DNA of 64,000 bases, from the NCBI GenBank assembly GCA_914767715.1, contig OU612075.1, forward strand, positions 5,270,001 to 5,334,000, in the 5' to 3' direction. The notes below the pieces were generated by a model that was not told the origin of the DNA, did not search any database, and saw only the letters and a list, made by a program, of their open reading frames with translations. The stretch comes from Membranipora membranacea. Taxonomy: Eukaryota > Bryozoa > Gymnolaemata > Cheilostomatida > Membraniporidae. How positions within the stretch are numbered: the stretch's first letter is position 1; each line of letters begins with the position of its first letter. Shown one piece after another: positions 21,303 to 31,940 of this stretch. Made by a program: the position numbers and the translations under genes.

Positions 21303-24223
21303 TTATAGCTCTTCATCTCCAAGTGGTATGTCGCAGGTAAATGTTTGCATGTATGGGCAAAGATCTGGCCCTGCTTCTAGCAGTTGTGGTAGGTAGTCAT
21401 CTACCAAGTCACATCCTTTGTCTTTTGCACATTGTAAACATTCGATAGCCTCGTTATAATTCTCACTGTAATTAAAATCAAATGTATATTAGGTCATGAT
21501 TTCACGAGGCTATACATAAGCATATCAACATTGAAAGTAAAAGAAGCGATCAAAAAGCACCTGCATTTTATGTGTACCGATTGTTTGGCGCACTTGTGAT
21601 AAAAAAAAACTATCGTTGCAGCAAGGAATTATCGTAAGAGTAATCTAAGTTTTAGTCTGTAGTGAAATTGATTCACTATTATTGTGTCATTGCAACCAAA
21701 AAGCCTCTGCAGTTAGCATGATAAAACAGCCTAAAATCGGATATCTGGTAATCAGATCAGATTAGACAAAAGATCAAATTACAAGAACACCAAATTCACT
21801 TACCACAAAAACTTTGGTAGGACATCAATACCATCATCATTTAGGTTATCGGGATCAGATAGAAGGAGAAAACATTTGGGAAGAAGTTCACAACCTATAA
21901 GAGAAAAAAAGTTGGCAAATAATAAGGGGTCATTGTTCTCATTATGGATCAGTGCCAAATTTAACAGATCTTTTATCGGCGATCTTTGTCAGAAAAGGAA
22001 CATAATGCAAATACTTTCCATCGCTTTCGTTACTAAGTAAACCTGATATGGTTCACGACTAAATTGTAATGTGTTTCTGACACAATTACCAAAATAAACT
22101 CAATTCAATTCAAATTATTCTGTTATCCTTGAAAAATGTGCACTCAGGTGAAATGTCTATTATTACCGTTTCAGATCAATCACAGGTATCATAAGCCAAA
22201 AGAAATTGCCATGATTACCTAAGCAATGAAAATTGCTACCCATGTCAAATATTTGCAAAGCCACTTAGTGTGTTTACTACACATTTCCACTTTCTGCACC
22301 ACCAGCATAGACAAAACACACAGAATAATATGTTGTCATTGAGCTGCCTCCCTACACTTCATCGAATGAAATTCAGGTCACTTTCAGTTTAACTTGCAAT
22401 TTAACTGGCAGTATAACTTGGCATATTGTGTTTTGTCTATATGACCACTGGTATGAGTTGTACACTTTACCTTTGCTTATCTGCACTATATTGCCTTCGC
22501 AAAGTTTCTCTCTTTCATTTGCTGCTACATATTTGATAGTTGTCAGCATACGGATAACCGGGTCTCTTACAACGCAAGGGGCTAATACACTTCTCAGAGT
22601 TTCTTCCGCCCTGAAAAAAAAACTTGCTCATCAGATAGTTGAAGATTGGATTCTTGAGAAAACCTCATGTGATATATGTCCTTGGTTGAATGCATGAATG
22701 CATCACTGAGTTTCATTTCAATACGGTTTTCAAATTTAGAATTCCTGGTAAAAACAGACATAAAAGAGATCTCAATATAATGTCATTCGATTTCAAGGTA
22801 TAGATTTGAAATACTTACTCTAAACATTTCCCTTGTCTTTGCAGCCCAAGGATTTCTTCAAATCTTTCATTCAGCTCGACCTCACAAACTGAAAATATTG
22901 AGGTCAGGTAAATAACGGGATGTTTGCTCTTGGTTTCTCAAAAATCAATTAAACTTTTACACTCTTACGGGCCATAAATCAGTTGAAACCAAATGTGCTA
23001 TATCATATAAAAGATTTATACCCAATAAATGTTTGGTCTCTTGCAACGAGTTAAAGTTGCGTGTTTGACTCAGTGCCAACAAGACCCCAATACAAATTGA
23101 TTTTGATCTCAAAACTCGAGCTGCTGTCTGCTTGCGCAATGTCTCAATACCTCCTACAAGAACCTACTATCTATATATTTCACATGTTAAAATGCTTTAT
23201 GCATAACAATGAGCTGTTGTATAATTGTGTTCTATGACAAATGGACCGCAAGACAAAGGGACCACTAGACAAATGGACCACAATACAAATGGACCGCATG
23301 CAAAATGGACCACAAGACAAATGGACCACGAATTGGTATAATCTTAATTACCAGGAGGTCCACACCCAAGGCAGCGGACATCTTTGGCGTGATCACAAAC
23401 ACAGTTGTCGATGCTAAATTTGAGTCCTTTAGGGCAATCAAAGGTACGTGTCTTTCCGTCCTTCTCATCAGTCTGTGTGAACTTTTCACAATTATGTTCC
23501 TCCAGTTGCGTGTAATTGTTGCCGTTTCTTTGACAGACACAATTCTTATCTAAAACAAGGTAACACTGAATTAGATTTTTCTCATAGAATGGTAATAGTA
23601 TCATAGCGTTTTAAAGTTAGGACACTCAACACAGGGACTCATCTGACTGTGATCTGATTGGCTGTCGCAAACATTAATAATATGCCTACAGTGTTAATGG
23701 CTAGGGCATTTCTAGATTGCTACTAGGGACTGGCTGTTTTTGCAAACCCTTTGTTTGGCGAAGGAAAGCTTATGATGCTATTTCAGATATGGAATTCAAT
23801 GCGCGGTAATAAAAGTTGTTATGCAAATTACTGCACACATTTATGACAGGGAATGAAGTCAAAATGGAGCTATGCTAAATCAACCTGAATCACACATCTT
23901 AAAAGTTTATCCCGAATTAACTAGTTGGACCTTGGCTGGGTCCAAAAGTAGGGAAAGGAGCTTGCAAATTGACTTGCTATCTCTTGTACTACTTAGATAA
24001 TAAATTGCTTATTGTGTTGCCCCAACCAAAGAAAAGCCAACACAGTGATACTTCATAACATAGCAGCTACAGAATGCCAAGATTCATTGAATTGACACAA
24101 CTTTTTTTCAACAATGTTAAATTAAGTTAGAGATCGCTTACCCGCCACCTTCTGTGTAGATGCAGGCATCCAGAATACAGCAGCTATCAGCAGAATAACC
24201 AACTTGGTCATCATTGAATCCAT
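21303..24223 (-). CDS. Family gene D: secreted CBM14-like Cys-rich protein, most divergent complete copy
   Basis: Exons 24223-24142, 23549-23352, 22888-22819, 22610-22471, 21894-21804 and 21465-21303 (stop TAA 21305-21303) total 744 bp, 247 aa, with the family phases 1,1,2,1,2. Signal peptide: MDSMMTKLVILLIAAVFWMP, then ASTQ. The CBM14-like exon has all eight cysteines (KNCVCQRNGN, HNCEKFTQ, FDCPKGLKF, NCVCDHAKDVRCLGC). The C-terminal region has VCEVELNERF, APCVVRDPVIRML, GCELLPKCFLLL and CENYNEAIECLQC..KGC, ending in the acidic tail IPLGDEEL, which differs from the ..CPAA ends of the plus-strand copies. The candidate acceptor CCATTTAG lies 10 bases before the ATG. Introns hold a 16-bp minisatellite and a fragment of a dispersed repeat. 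Low identity to the other copies suggests an old duplicate kept by selection. Confidence 0.88.
22335..22430 (+). repeat. Fragment of the dispersed TAACTTGC-repeat element
   Basis: CTCCCTACACTTCAT..GAAATTCAGGTCA, followed by TTTCAGTTTAACTTGCA-type units, matches the core of the repeat at 24.3-25.0 kb and of every block X. It lies in the intron between exons 5 and 4 of gene D. Confidence 0.65.
23236..23331. repeat. 16-bp minisatellite next to a splice donor
   Basis: Six tandem 16-bp units of the type GACAAATGGACCACAA fill 23236-23331. The array starts about 20 bases inside the intron that follows exon 2 of gene D. Confidence 0.9.
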
Positions 24224-24329
24224 ATTTTCAGTCCTAAATGGATCGATTTCAGAACACTTGTACAACAAACAAAACTGAAAACACAGATGACAATTTTGGA
24301 ACAGAGGTTTATCAACTGTTCACGTTGAG

Positions 24330-24970
24330 TCGTCTGTAAGAATGAAACAAAAACATATTACCATAACATTAATCCATTGTAAATCATATAAATCACAAAA
24401 ATTATAACATGAAGTCTAGTGATATTCCGTGAATTTTGTCACAAGAATTGTTTCAGGGGTGTAAATTAAACCCCAAGACCCCTAAATAGATTGCTTTGAA
24501 AACTTAATCTGATAAATATGCTATTAGAAGTTTTTCAAAATTTGTTCTAAGTTTATATGTAAGTTCCACTGCAAGTTATACCGCAAGTTAGTGTGCAAGG
24601 TGAACTGAAATTGACCTGAATTTCACTTCATAAAGTGTAGGGAGGCGGGTCCATATGGAAATATTATGATTCACCCCTGTAATTATTTGTTATTATGTTA
24701 TCATGTGCCCGAGGTGGTGAAGATAAATAATTGTTAAGTGGAAAATATAAGCTTTGCGCTGAATCTTTTTTTGACAGTTTGAGCTATTTGAGTGATTTGT
24801 TGGGTTTAATGACTTGGAAGGTATGCCAGATTTCTTTTTGAAAATCACCATCCCAGTAACACAATCACTATGTTCTGCCGGGAGTTTACTGCAAGCTTGA
24901 TTAGTTGGCCACATGTTCCGGCACTCTTCCCTTGCTCTTACCAACCTCCCAGTTGTGATTACCGACAACT
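24330..24970 (-). mobile_element. Dispersed non-coding element (R) in reverse orientation
   Basis: On the minus strand this matches the middle of each block X: ACCTTCCAAGTCATTAAACCC.., AATTACAGGGGTG, CTCCCTACACTTTATG, GAAATTCAGGTCAATTTCAG, TAACTTGC-type units, and an end near ATTCTTACAGACGA. One copy here, in opposite orientation and outside the tandem units, shows that R moves independently. It lacks any ORF with a recognisable domain. It lies about 110 bp upstream of the start of gene D. Confidence 0.65.
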
Positions 24971-26104
24971 GGCGCTATTAATATAATTGTATAGAATTAA
25001 CCATACTGTGTAATATGTGCGAGATTTTGATTGGAGGTTCAATAACCATACCAGTTTGCAGGCGTAATAGATGGTGTTATTGCTCAGGTGGGATCAATGG
25101 GAGTCATTGGCATTAAAGTATCAAACACTCAGTAAAATGAGTGTTTGGTAATGTAAGGCCACTAACTCGCTTCACGGCCATCTGAGCACTTGCACTATGA
25201 TGGTGGTGTTGAGGGAGGGGAATGGGGCATGCTATCTAAATCAAAGATCACAGATTATTTCAGTTTTTGTGCTGTCAGTCTATAATTTCGAATATCAATT
25301 GCTGTCCTTTGCATGTAGACAACATAAAACCCGAGTAATGTTCTTTGAGAACTAATAATTAATATTTGATAATTTATTATATGAAATTTGTGATAATCAA
25401 ATAATCTTATAAATAGATGCGAATAAAATCTGAAAAGTATCTCAGTCAAAATCAGATTAATATAATTTCCTTACTGAATTTGGTACATTATTTTGTTGAT
25501 CTTGATTAATGAACACTGAAAAAGGCCTCTTCTAAATATCAATTAAAAAAAAGTCATGCAGGATATTGCAGGACTGATCCTGCGGATTTTGTGATATTTG
25601 TAGGGAAACCTTTTTTTCTCACACCATATAGCAAGATCAATCAATGGGCTGCAACTGGCTGGGTTGATTTGTACATTCTATTAATTCTAAAGAGCATAAA
25701 ACATTTCAGTTACCAAGAAACCATTTTTGAGTTATATATTTTGGAGGCGAGTAGGACGTTTTGGTGTAAACAAATTAACCTCAGTAATTGTTAGTCAGTG
25801 GCCTCTTCTAAATCTTATGTAAGAAAAAATGTAGACATGCAAGTTATTACAGGGTCGGTTTTGCTAATAACATGTCATTGTGCAAAACATTATCACAGAG
25901 ATGGTTTTTACCTTCAGTCTTTGATAATGGTCCTAAAGTGGCAACAGTTTTGTAACTATTTTGTAATTGATAGTCTTGCTAGTTCTCATTCATATTATCA
26001 TAACCAAACCAAATTTATTTCAAATCGGGATGTTTTTCCGTCTTAGACTGCATCGCCAGTCTAAGAAATAAAACCTATTACCCTATAATTTGTAATTTTA
26101 AGGT
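24971..26104. other. No recognised gene; centre of the head-to-head cluster
   Basis: Lies between the minus-strand genes (A, B, D) and the plus-strand genes (E-I). AT-rich and without family exons. ORFs of 64-82 codons have no motif. Confidence 0.4.
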
Positions 26105-26470
26105 CAAGGTGACTGACTGGGTTGCCTTGCGAGGTCAGCTTTTGGGGTTTAGGGGTCAGGTTCGGGGCCAATATTTGGGGTTTGCAGTTCGCAGTTTGGG
26201 GTTTGCAACCTACAATTTGGGGTTCACGGCCTACTTTCTGGGGTTTGGGGGTCATAAACGAGGGTTTGGGGTTTACGGGTCAGTTTTTGGGGTTTGGGGG
26301 TCAGTTTGTTGGGTTTGAGGGTCAATATTTGGGGTTTGCAGTTCGCACTTTGGGGTTTGCAGCTCACAGTTTGGGGTTTGCAGCATGAATGAAGTTTGGG
26401 GTTTGCAGCTCGCATTTTGGGGTTTTTGGGGTTCAAATGCGGATTCAGGGGTCAACAGTTGGGGTTCAAC
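26105..26470. repeat. G-rich ~21-bp minisatellite (TTTGGGGTTTGCAGYTCRCAG)
   Basis: About seventeen degenerate units built on TTTGGGGTTT, the best-preserved period being 21 bp (TTTGGGGTTTGCAGCTCACAG). G-runs of 4-5 at regular spacing could form quadruplexes on the plus strand. Since 21 is a multiple of 3, several frames on both strands are open (WGLGV-type and KPQT-type repeats); these ORFs are by-products. Confidence 0.9.
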
Positions 26471-27819
26471 ACAACGACATGTTGCTCAACTAACCCATCG
26501 CTCTTTTCCAACACACATCTTCTTAGTACCAATATGCATATGTTAACCTAGTTCATACAGAGCAAGCCACCAGTCCCCCTCCCCTACCCAACCCTACCGG
26601 TGCCCACCAGTGTCACTAACCTTTAAATGTGCCATAACCTACCCAGCCAGGTCACTGAATAACGTTTTTCCTTTGAAGTTGCTATATTTACTGCAGTCAG
26701 CTGATGGTGCAAGTTGTCTGCTAGTGCTACTATTAGGTCCAACACCTCTCTTTATATCCCCATTGATTTTCATGCAAACTATGTCAATTACTTTTTGAAT
26801 AAAAAAGAGTTATGAAACCTTGGTAAAAATGTACAGGAATAAAATTTTGATACTTTCACTGGGTTGCAGTGTGATTCATTGGCATAAACATCATCAAAAA
26901 ATCTCAGTGGTGGTCATTACAGTGATAATGCCTCACAAATTAACGAGACCTCAATTAGGGCATTCATCACAGAAAAACCTAACAGTGTGTCACCAGGAGT
27001 TATTAATGAGTTAGTAAGAGGTATCCACAAAATCTTCTATATACTGGTTCAATCTCAGTGTTGGCCATCAATATTCAAACAGTAACAGTTGATGCTACGA
27101 GATAAAATAAACCTTAAAAAGTTTACACTGTGACCCTATAATTTGTAATTTTAAACTCAAGGTGAATGACTGGTTAGTAAAGGCCCAACCTATTTAGGTT
27201 TAAAATAACTCACTGCAGGAAGCGCATCCTTGCCATTAAAATGAGAAATTATAGGGATCCTTGCCATTGAATTGAGAAATTATAAGGCCAACCTTTTTTA
27301 GGATGTGTTGCTCTCCATATTGAATGATTTCAAATAGCTAATGGATTTTAGATGCACACCCTTTAGCTCCAACATTTGACCCTAAACTTTTGCCTTGTGA
27401 CAATCATACATCCCATTACAGCATCACCAATTCTAGTTATTGACCACACGTATGAGTGCAATAATCTCCCAGATAACAATGATTAATGGGCAAAAACATC
27501 TTTGCAGATTAAGGATTTACAGATAATTATAGCGCCTGCAGGTATTCAGTCAATAAGGGGAAATCTTTTATAGCTGGATGGGCCATCATAGTGGCAGTCA
27601 GAACACCATGGTATGCTCCAGTTAGATGATCTCACCCATTTAGAATGATCGTAAATAGCTGGGCCCTTGAAATGTACAGTCATCAATAGAGGGGACACTT
27701 TACAATAGGGGGACAGTTTACAATAAGGGGGGACAGTTTACAATAGAGGGAGAAAGTTTACAATAGGCCTGTCACTATTGCAAAGTGTCCCAGGACAGTT
27801 TACAATACTATACTGGGAT

Positions 27820-28233
27820 CAGTGGCGTATATTAGCACTCAGGACCACGGATTTCCGTGAATGGCTGAATAGCTTAGTGTGTAGAGCATCTGCCTAATAA
27901 TCGCTGAATATAAGATTGTTGTGGGTTCGAATCCCATTGAGGTCAGTTTTTTTCAAATGGGTGCTTTATAACTGGAGCATTTTTACCGTAATCTTCTACT
28001 GCTATTGAGTTGTTTTCTGAAAGTACCCAACAGCTCAGTGAGCTATTGAAATACCTCTCTGCTTGCACTATTTTGCTACCGATATGCAAAAATTTCCGTG
28101 GTGGGAGGGCGCTTAAGCGCCCCTCCCACACCCTCCTTGCCACGCCTACGGCGTGTGGATCGGGCTGTGCCCGATCATTATGCTCATCTCAAAAAAAGTC
28201 AGTGAGTGAAATTTTTTAGAATATACGCCCCTG
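27820..28233 (+). mobile_element. 414-bp element with 14-bp inverted ends, tRNA-like boxes and three GC-rich hairpins
   Basis: Ends are CAGTGGCGTATATT and AATATACGCCCCTG (inverse CAGGGGCGTATATT, 13 of 14 matching). The flanks 27795-27819 and 28234-28258 are a 25-bp direct repeat with one mismatch, present only once in the other X copies, so the insertion made it. Inside, 27862-27945 has an A-box-like TAGCTTAGTGTGTAGAGCAT and a B-box GGGTTCGAATCCC. At about 28104-28180 there are three consecutive hairpins: GGGCGCTTAAGCGCCC, CACGCC-TAC-GGCGTG and GATCGGGC-TGT-GCCCGATC. Confidence 0.7.
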
Positions 28234-28310
28234 ACAGTTTAAAATACTATACTGGGATGTTGTTTTCAAAATAGTATTCATATCTACAAGAAGAAATCTG
28301 ACTTACCTTC

Positions 28311-28339
28311 CGGGGGGGGGGGGGGGGGGGGGGGGGGGG
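28311..28339. repeat. Long poly-G run
   Basis: A run of about 29 G sits where the other X copies read TACCTTCCAAGGCATTAAACC. Shorter G or C runs occur at about 7240, 19620, 29850, 31535, 43611 and 53690. Length is likely uncertain in the assembly. Confidence 0.85.
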
Positions 28340-29576
28340 CTTAAACCCAACTAATCATTCAACTAGCTCAGACTGTCAAAAAGGATTCAAGCTCAAAGGT
28401 GAAATTATCCACTTAATAGTTATTCATCTTCTCATGACACATGACAAACAATTACAGGGGTGTATCTCAATATTTTCACATTGACGCGCCCTCCCTACAT
28501 TTTATGGAGTGATATTCAGGTAAATTTCAGTTTAACTTGCACTTTAACTTGCAGCATAACTTGCATATAATCCTTACTTACATAACAGCATAACTTGCAA
28601 CATAACCTGCAGAAAAACTTGCGGTATAACTTGCAGTGTATATTGCAGTGTAGTGTAGCTTGCAGTGTAACATATAGCCTTTTTAAATACTTTTCATACA
28701 TTTGTAACTAAATCAACCAAGCCTCATGAATCATTATCATTTAATCCCACCTAATGTTATTAACTTGTATTTTTGTTTGCCACTCTCTGCTTCTTCTTTT
28801 CTTTTTTCATCTTATTCATGCAATTTATGATACCATGCTTTCATTATCCTACTCACTATATAGTATGTAACACCCTACCACTTATATCTTCCTATTCAAG
28901 TCATTTTTTGTATCTATGTTGATGTGTGTGAGGTCAACAAGTTATTTTTAATTTGATTCAATTATAAACTTTTAGAAAACCTCAATAAATAAATAAATTT
29001 AGAACAAATTTAGAAAAATCTAAAAAGGACATTTATCAGATATAGCCTTCAATGCAATCTTTTATGGGGATCTGTTGTTATCTTTACACCCCTGAAACAA
29101 TTCTTGAGACAAATTATCACCGGATTTAATGTGATAATTTATGTGATTAATATGATTTACAATGGATTTAATTTTGTTAATCTGACTTTGGTTCATTCTT
29201 ACAGACAAACTTAACGGGTGAGCAGTAGATATAACATGAGCAGTTAGATAATCATCTGTTTCAGAAATTGTCAGCTGCTGTGCTTTTGATTTTAATTAAA
29301 ACAAATGATATGGTCTCTCATTGCCCTCAAAAACTTACTTTGAGGCTGCTGTTTTGTATCACATCTTATTCTCCATATTTAATTCTATCACGTGAGCGAT
29401 TTCCAGCTTTAGAATCCAAATATTAAGGAAGTTATGGTCTCTCCAACTTTCTAGGTGATGGCAGTGAATCGGCATTGAGAATTAGTGGGCACACCTTGTG
29501 GGACGTCACAACATGTCATACTTATTACGGGTCATTATACTAATAATTCCACAGGTGAGGTGATGATCAAAATTCA

Positions 29577-29652
29577 GACCTAGATGGGCCTCGAACGCGG
29601 GTTTTTCATACCAGCAGACAAAGCCGCTACCATAGCACCACTAGGTCCATCT
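29577..29652 (-). other. tRNA-like sequence inside the composite element
   Basis: On minus, the ends GACCTAG and CTAGGTC pair over 7 bases like an acceptor stem. The B-box-like GCGTTCGAGGC is present, but the T-stem does not pair, so a functional tRNA is unlikely. Copies lie at 43361-43432, 53345-53413 and 62070-62141. A partial forward copy (TAGCGGCGTTGCCTGCT) lies just to the right of the first three of these (for example 29680-29696 and 43455-43471), so the pair can fold. Confidence 0.55.
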
Positions 29653-29768
29653 CTGTGAGACTGTTGACAATACAGATTGGTGTTAGCGGCGTTGCCTGCT
29701 TTGCCATTCAGACCTGTGTTTGAGACCCTCTATATCCCTGAACATTTTGATTATACTTCTACTTCGTA

Positions 29769-30440
29769 CTAGTAAGATGATCGCCAACTTGCTCGGGATT
29801 GCCAGTTTGGGGACCTAGCCAGCCACTGGGGGACCATGTAGCAGTGAGCTACCGGGGGGGGGGGGGGCAGGGAATACCAGTCTTTGGCTGTAGCAACAAA
29901 AAAGCTGTTCTGATGGGATTTTGACTTGCAGTGAGGTATGGTATACTGCTGGCTGTGGCGTCTTGAATAACCTAAGGTTTGTGTATGCTTTCCGAGGAAG
30001 TCTTCAATGCTGGTTGCAAATTCCCCAAAATGCATCGCCTGGAAGAATCCTAGTCTCTTCTCTCTTCGTTCCTGGAGATGTTCCCACCCCAATTCAGATA
30101 TGAGGGCGCTGGAACTGATGGTATGGTCTGTTCTTGGTATATTATGACCGTTCGAGCAGCTTTGCGCTGCACTGACTCCAGTTGCTTGGCTTGAGTAGCT
30201 GATAGGGAGGAGTCCCACACCGTGGACGAGTACTGCATGAATGATCTAACTAATGACCAGTAGGCTTTTTCTCTGAGTTTGTTAAGGGGTATGGTTCTAC
30301 GTATGAAATCTATCAGCCCTTGCCAGTCTGCTCTTTTATAGATATAGAGTATCCTCCTTGCTTGCTTCTTGCGATTATTACGCAGTAATAGCTCAGTGAA
30401 AAGGATACGGTGGTCAATTATCCTCTTAGGTGTGGTTTAC
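29769..30440 (-). pseudogene. LINE post-endonuclease linker joined to post-RT C-terminal domain
   Basis: Read on minus, about 30430-30330 encodes a post-endonuclease linker (DHRILFTELLLR...RADWQGLIDF). It passes in frame into IRRTIPLNKLREKAYWSLVR and MQYSSTVWDSSLSATQ, which in CR1-type LINEs follow the reverse transcriptase. The next part, LGWEHLQERR..FFQAMHF..DFLGKHTQTLGYSRRH..SFFVATAKDWYSLP, is the usual LINE C-terminus, in a shifted frame. The whole RT core, normally several hundred residues, is missing. Confidence 0.75.
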
Positions 30441-30893
30441 TCACTCTGGAATGTTAGTAAGGAGTAGGTCAAGAGTGTTGCGGTGTCTGGTTGGCTCTTT
30501 CACTAGTTGTGAGAGACCGTAAGTTTCTGTAAACTCAATGAACTCCTGATATAGTCTAGTGTATGGTATTTGTGGCTTAAGTTCTTTCTGGGTCAAATCT
30601 ATACCTGGAAAGTTGAAGTCTCCCCCAGTGATCACATTTTTGTGGGATTTACTGATGCTTTTGTCGAGCATGAATGTGAGATCAGGGATGGTGGTTTGGT
30701 TGCTTACATTTGGGCGATAGCATGCCCCTACAGTTGAATCAGGTTGGCCTGTCAGCACAACCTTAAAGCACAGGGTCTCCGAGTTAACCTTCATTGGGAT
30801 GTGTGTTGAGTTGAGGGATTTGCAGACTGCGAAGAGCATACCCCCGCTCTGTCCAGTCTCCCTATCACGTTGATAGATATTGTAGTTTTTCAT
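30441..30893 (-). pseudogene. LINE apurinic-like endonuclease domain (fragment)
   Basis: 150 codons with the EEP-endonuclease pattern typical of non-LTR elements: ETGQSGGMLFAVCKSL, GACYRPN, VITGGDFNFPGIDL and NTLDLLLTNIPE. The first catalytic segment upstream is broken. A TGA ends the ORF just before the linker to the C-terminal part. Paralogous copies: 44185-44637 and 54259-54681. Confidence 0.85.
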
Positions 30894-31129
30894 CTCTAGT
30901 TCAGCATCACCAATGTCTGGCTTGAGCCAGGTTCCTGCGGCGATGATGATGTCAGGTTAAGTGCTGTCAAGTAGATTTTTCCAGGCTCCACCCTTTGATA
31001 CCAGGGACTGACACTTTACATTAATCAGTCTTAGGGGTTGGCCTTTTTGTCTGTGTGGTTTTCGTACTTTTGGTGATGACTAGTATTTTGGTATGATGAT
31101 TTTGATCAATTGAGTATAGGCTCATATCG

Positions 31130-31639
31130 TCAGATTGGCTGTTTTGGTGATCTTTTGTACACTATGTTGGTGTAGTTTATGGAGTTGCAGTTTAAACATA
31201 CCCATACTACACTGGAATGATCTAGTTTGGCATATTCGGCAGAGTTCACATTTCGGCAGTTTATGCGGTACCATTGAGAGCACTCATCACAGAGAACTCC
31301 CATGTCACCCCATGTCACAGGTTTGTGACAGGCTCCCCATAGGTCGAGGCTGCTGATCTCATCTGGCATTGATGACTCAGTGAGTCTTGTTGAGTTTTGT
31401 AGATGGTGTGACTTCATGTTCTTTGTTTGGTCATCAATAATGGCTGGAAAAGTGGCTGTGGAGAGGGATAAATCAAGTGGGACTACTGGCAATAGGCTTC
31501 GAATTGATTGAGGATGATCTCTGTAGTATATGCCGAGGGGGGGGGGGCGTTGGTTGTTGATTGATGACAATTTGATGATAAAACTTACTAAAATGTTTAA
31601 GAATATTAAGAACTTAAATTTTTCAAAATTTGTAGCCAT
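31130..31639 (-). pseudogene. LINE N-terminal PHD-like zinc-finger ORF
   Basis: 169 codons. The C-terminal half shows a PHD-type cysteine pattern: WGDMGVLCDECSQWYRINC and VWVCLNC. The first Cys pair is broken here (LWGAC) and in copy 2 (LCGAY) but intact in copy 3 (LCVAC), so the ancestor had CxxC. PHD fingers before the endonuclease are known in CR1/L2-like LINE ORFs. Copies: 44935-45234 and 54942-55304. Confidence 0.75.
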
Positions 31640-31940
31640 CTTGTCCTCATCCCATCTATTAGTATATCATAATAACAATGACGCGTTGTTAGGTCCAACA
31701 AGGTGTGCCCGCTGATTCCCAATGCCATTTGAAGGTGTTCACTTTGAATGTTAGAGATACCATAACTTCCTCAATATTTGGATTCTAAAGCTGGGAATCG
31801 CTCACATGATAGAAGAAAATATTTAAAATAAGATGTGATACAAAAGTAAGTCTTTAAAGGTAATATTTTGAAGATTGAACTATGGCATCTGTGTTTTTAC
31901 CAATTTTTAAATTTAATTTCAGGTACCAATTTCGGTTATA

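Larger units (their letters stand above)
26785..29330 (+). repeat. Block X, copy 1 (unit carrying gene E)
   Basis: Begins near ATTACTTTTTGAATAAAAAA and is repeated at 34.77, 41.11, 50.66 and 59.9 kb. Internal marks: a 30-bp tandem duplication around ATCCTTGCCATTAAAATGAG (27.23-27.29 kb), GGGGACAGTTTACAAT units (27.69-27.80 kb), a 414-bp insertion specific to this copy (27820-28233), a long G run at 28311, the element R with TAACTTGCAG units (28526-28668), and a right end at ATTCTTACAGACAAACTTAA. No gene was recognised in it. Confidence 0.8.
29340..31855 (-). mobile_element. Composite element, copy 1: RT-less LINE between ~190-bp inverted repeats
   Basis: The left arm (about 29340-29530) and right arm (about 31675-31850) are inverted copies; for example TTTGTATCACATCTTATT and GCTTTAGAATCCAAATATT read on plus at left and on minus at right. 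Between them, on minus, lie the parts of a CR1/L2-like LINE: PHD-like ORF, endonuclease, linker, then the post-RT C-terminal domain, with the reverse-transcriptase core absent. A tRNA-like sequence sits inside the left end. The right arm ends about 65 bp before the acceptor of gene E's signal-peptide exon. Equivalent copies at 43.1 and 53.1 kb show that the composite was built before the gene units were duplicated. Confidence 0.75.

Noticed and set aside
26061-26455. Several overlapping ORFs on both strands with WGLGV or KPQT repeats
   Set aside because: All are by-products of a 21-bp G-rich minisatellite, whose period is a multiple of three.
27862-27945. tRNA gene on plus
   Set aside because: It has A- and B-box-like motifs but lies inside an insertion with its own ends and target duplication; the acceptor stem does not pair convincingly.
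28526-28668. CRISPR-like short repeats
   Set aside because: TAACTTGCAG units have variable spacing without unique spacers, and the context is a eukaryotic interspersed repeat.
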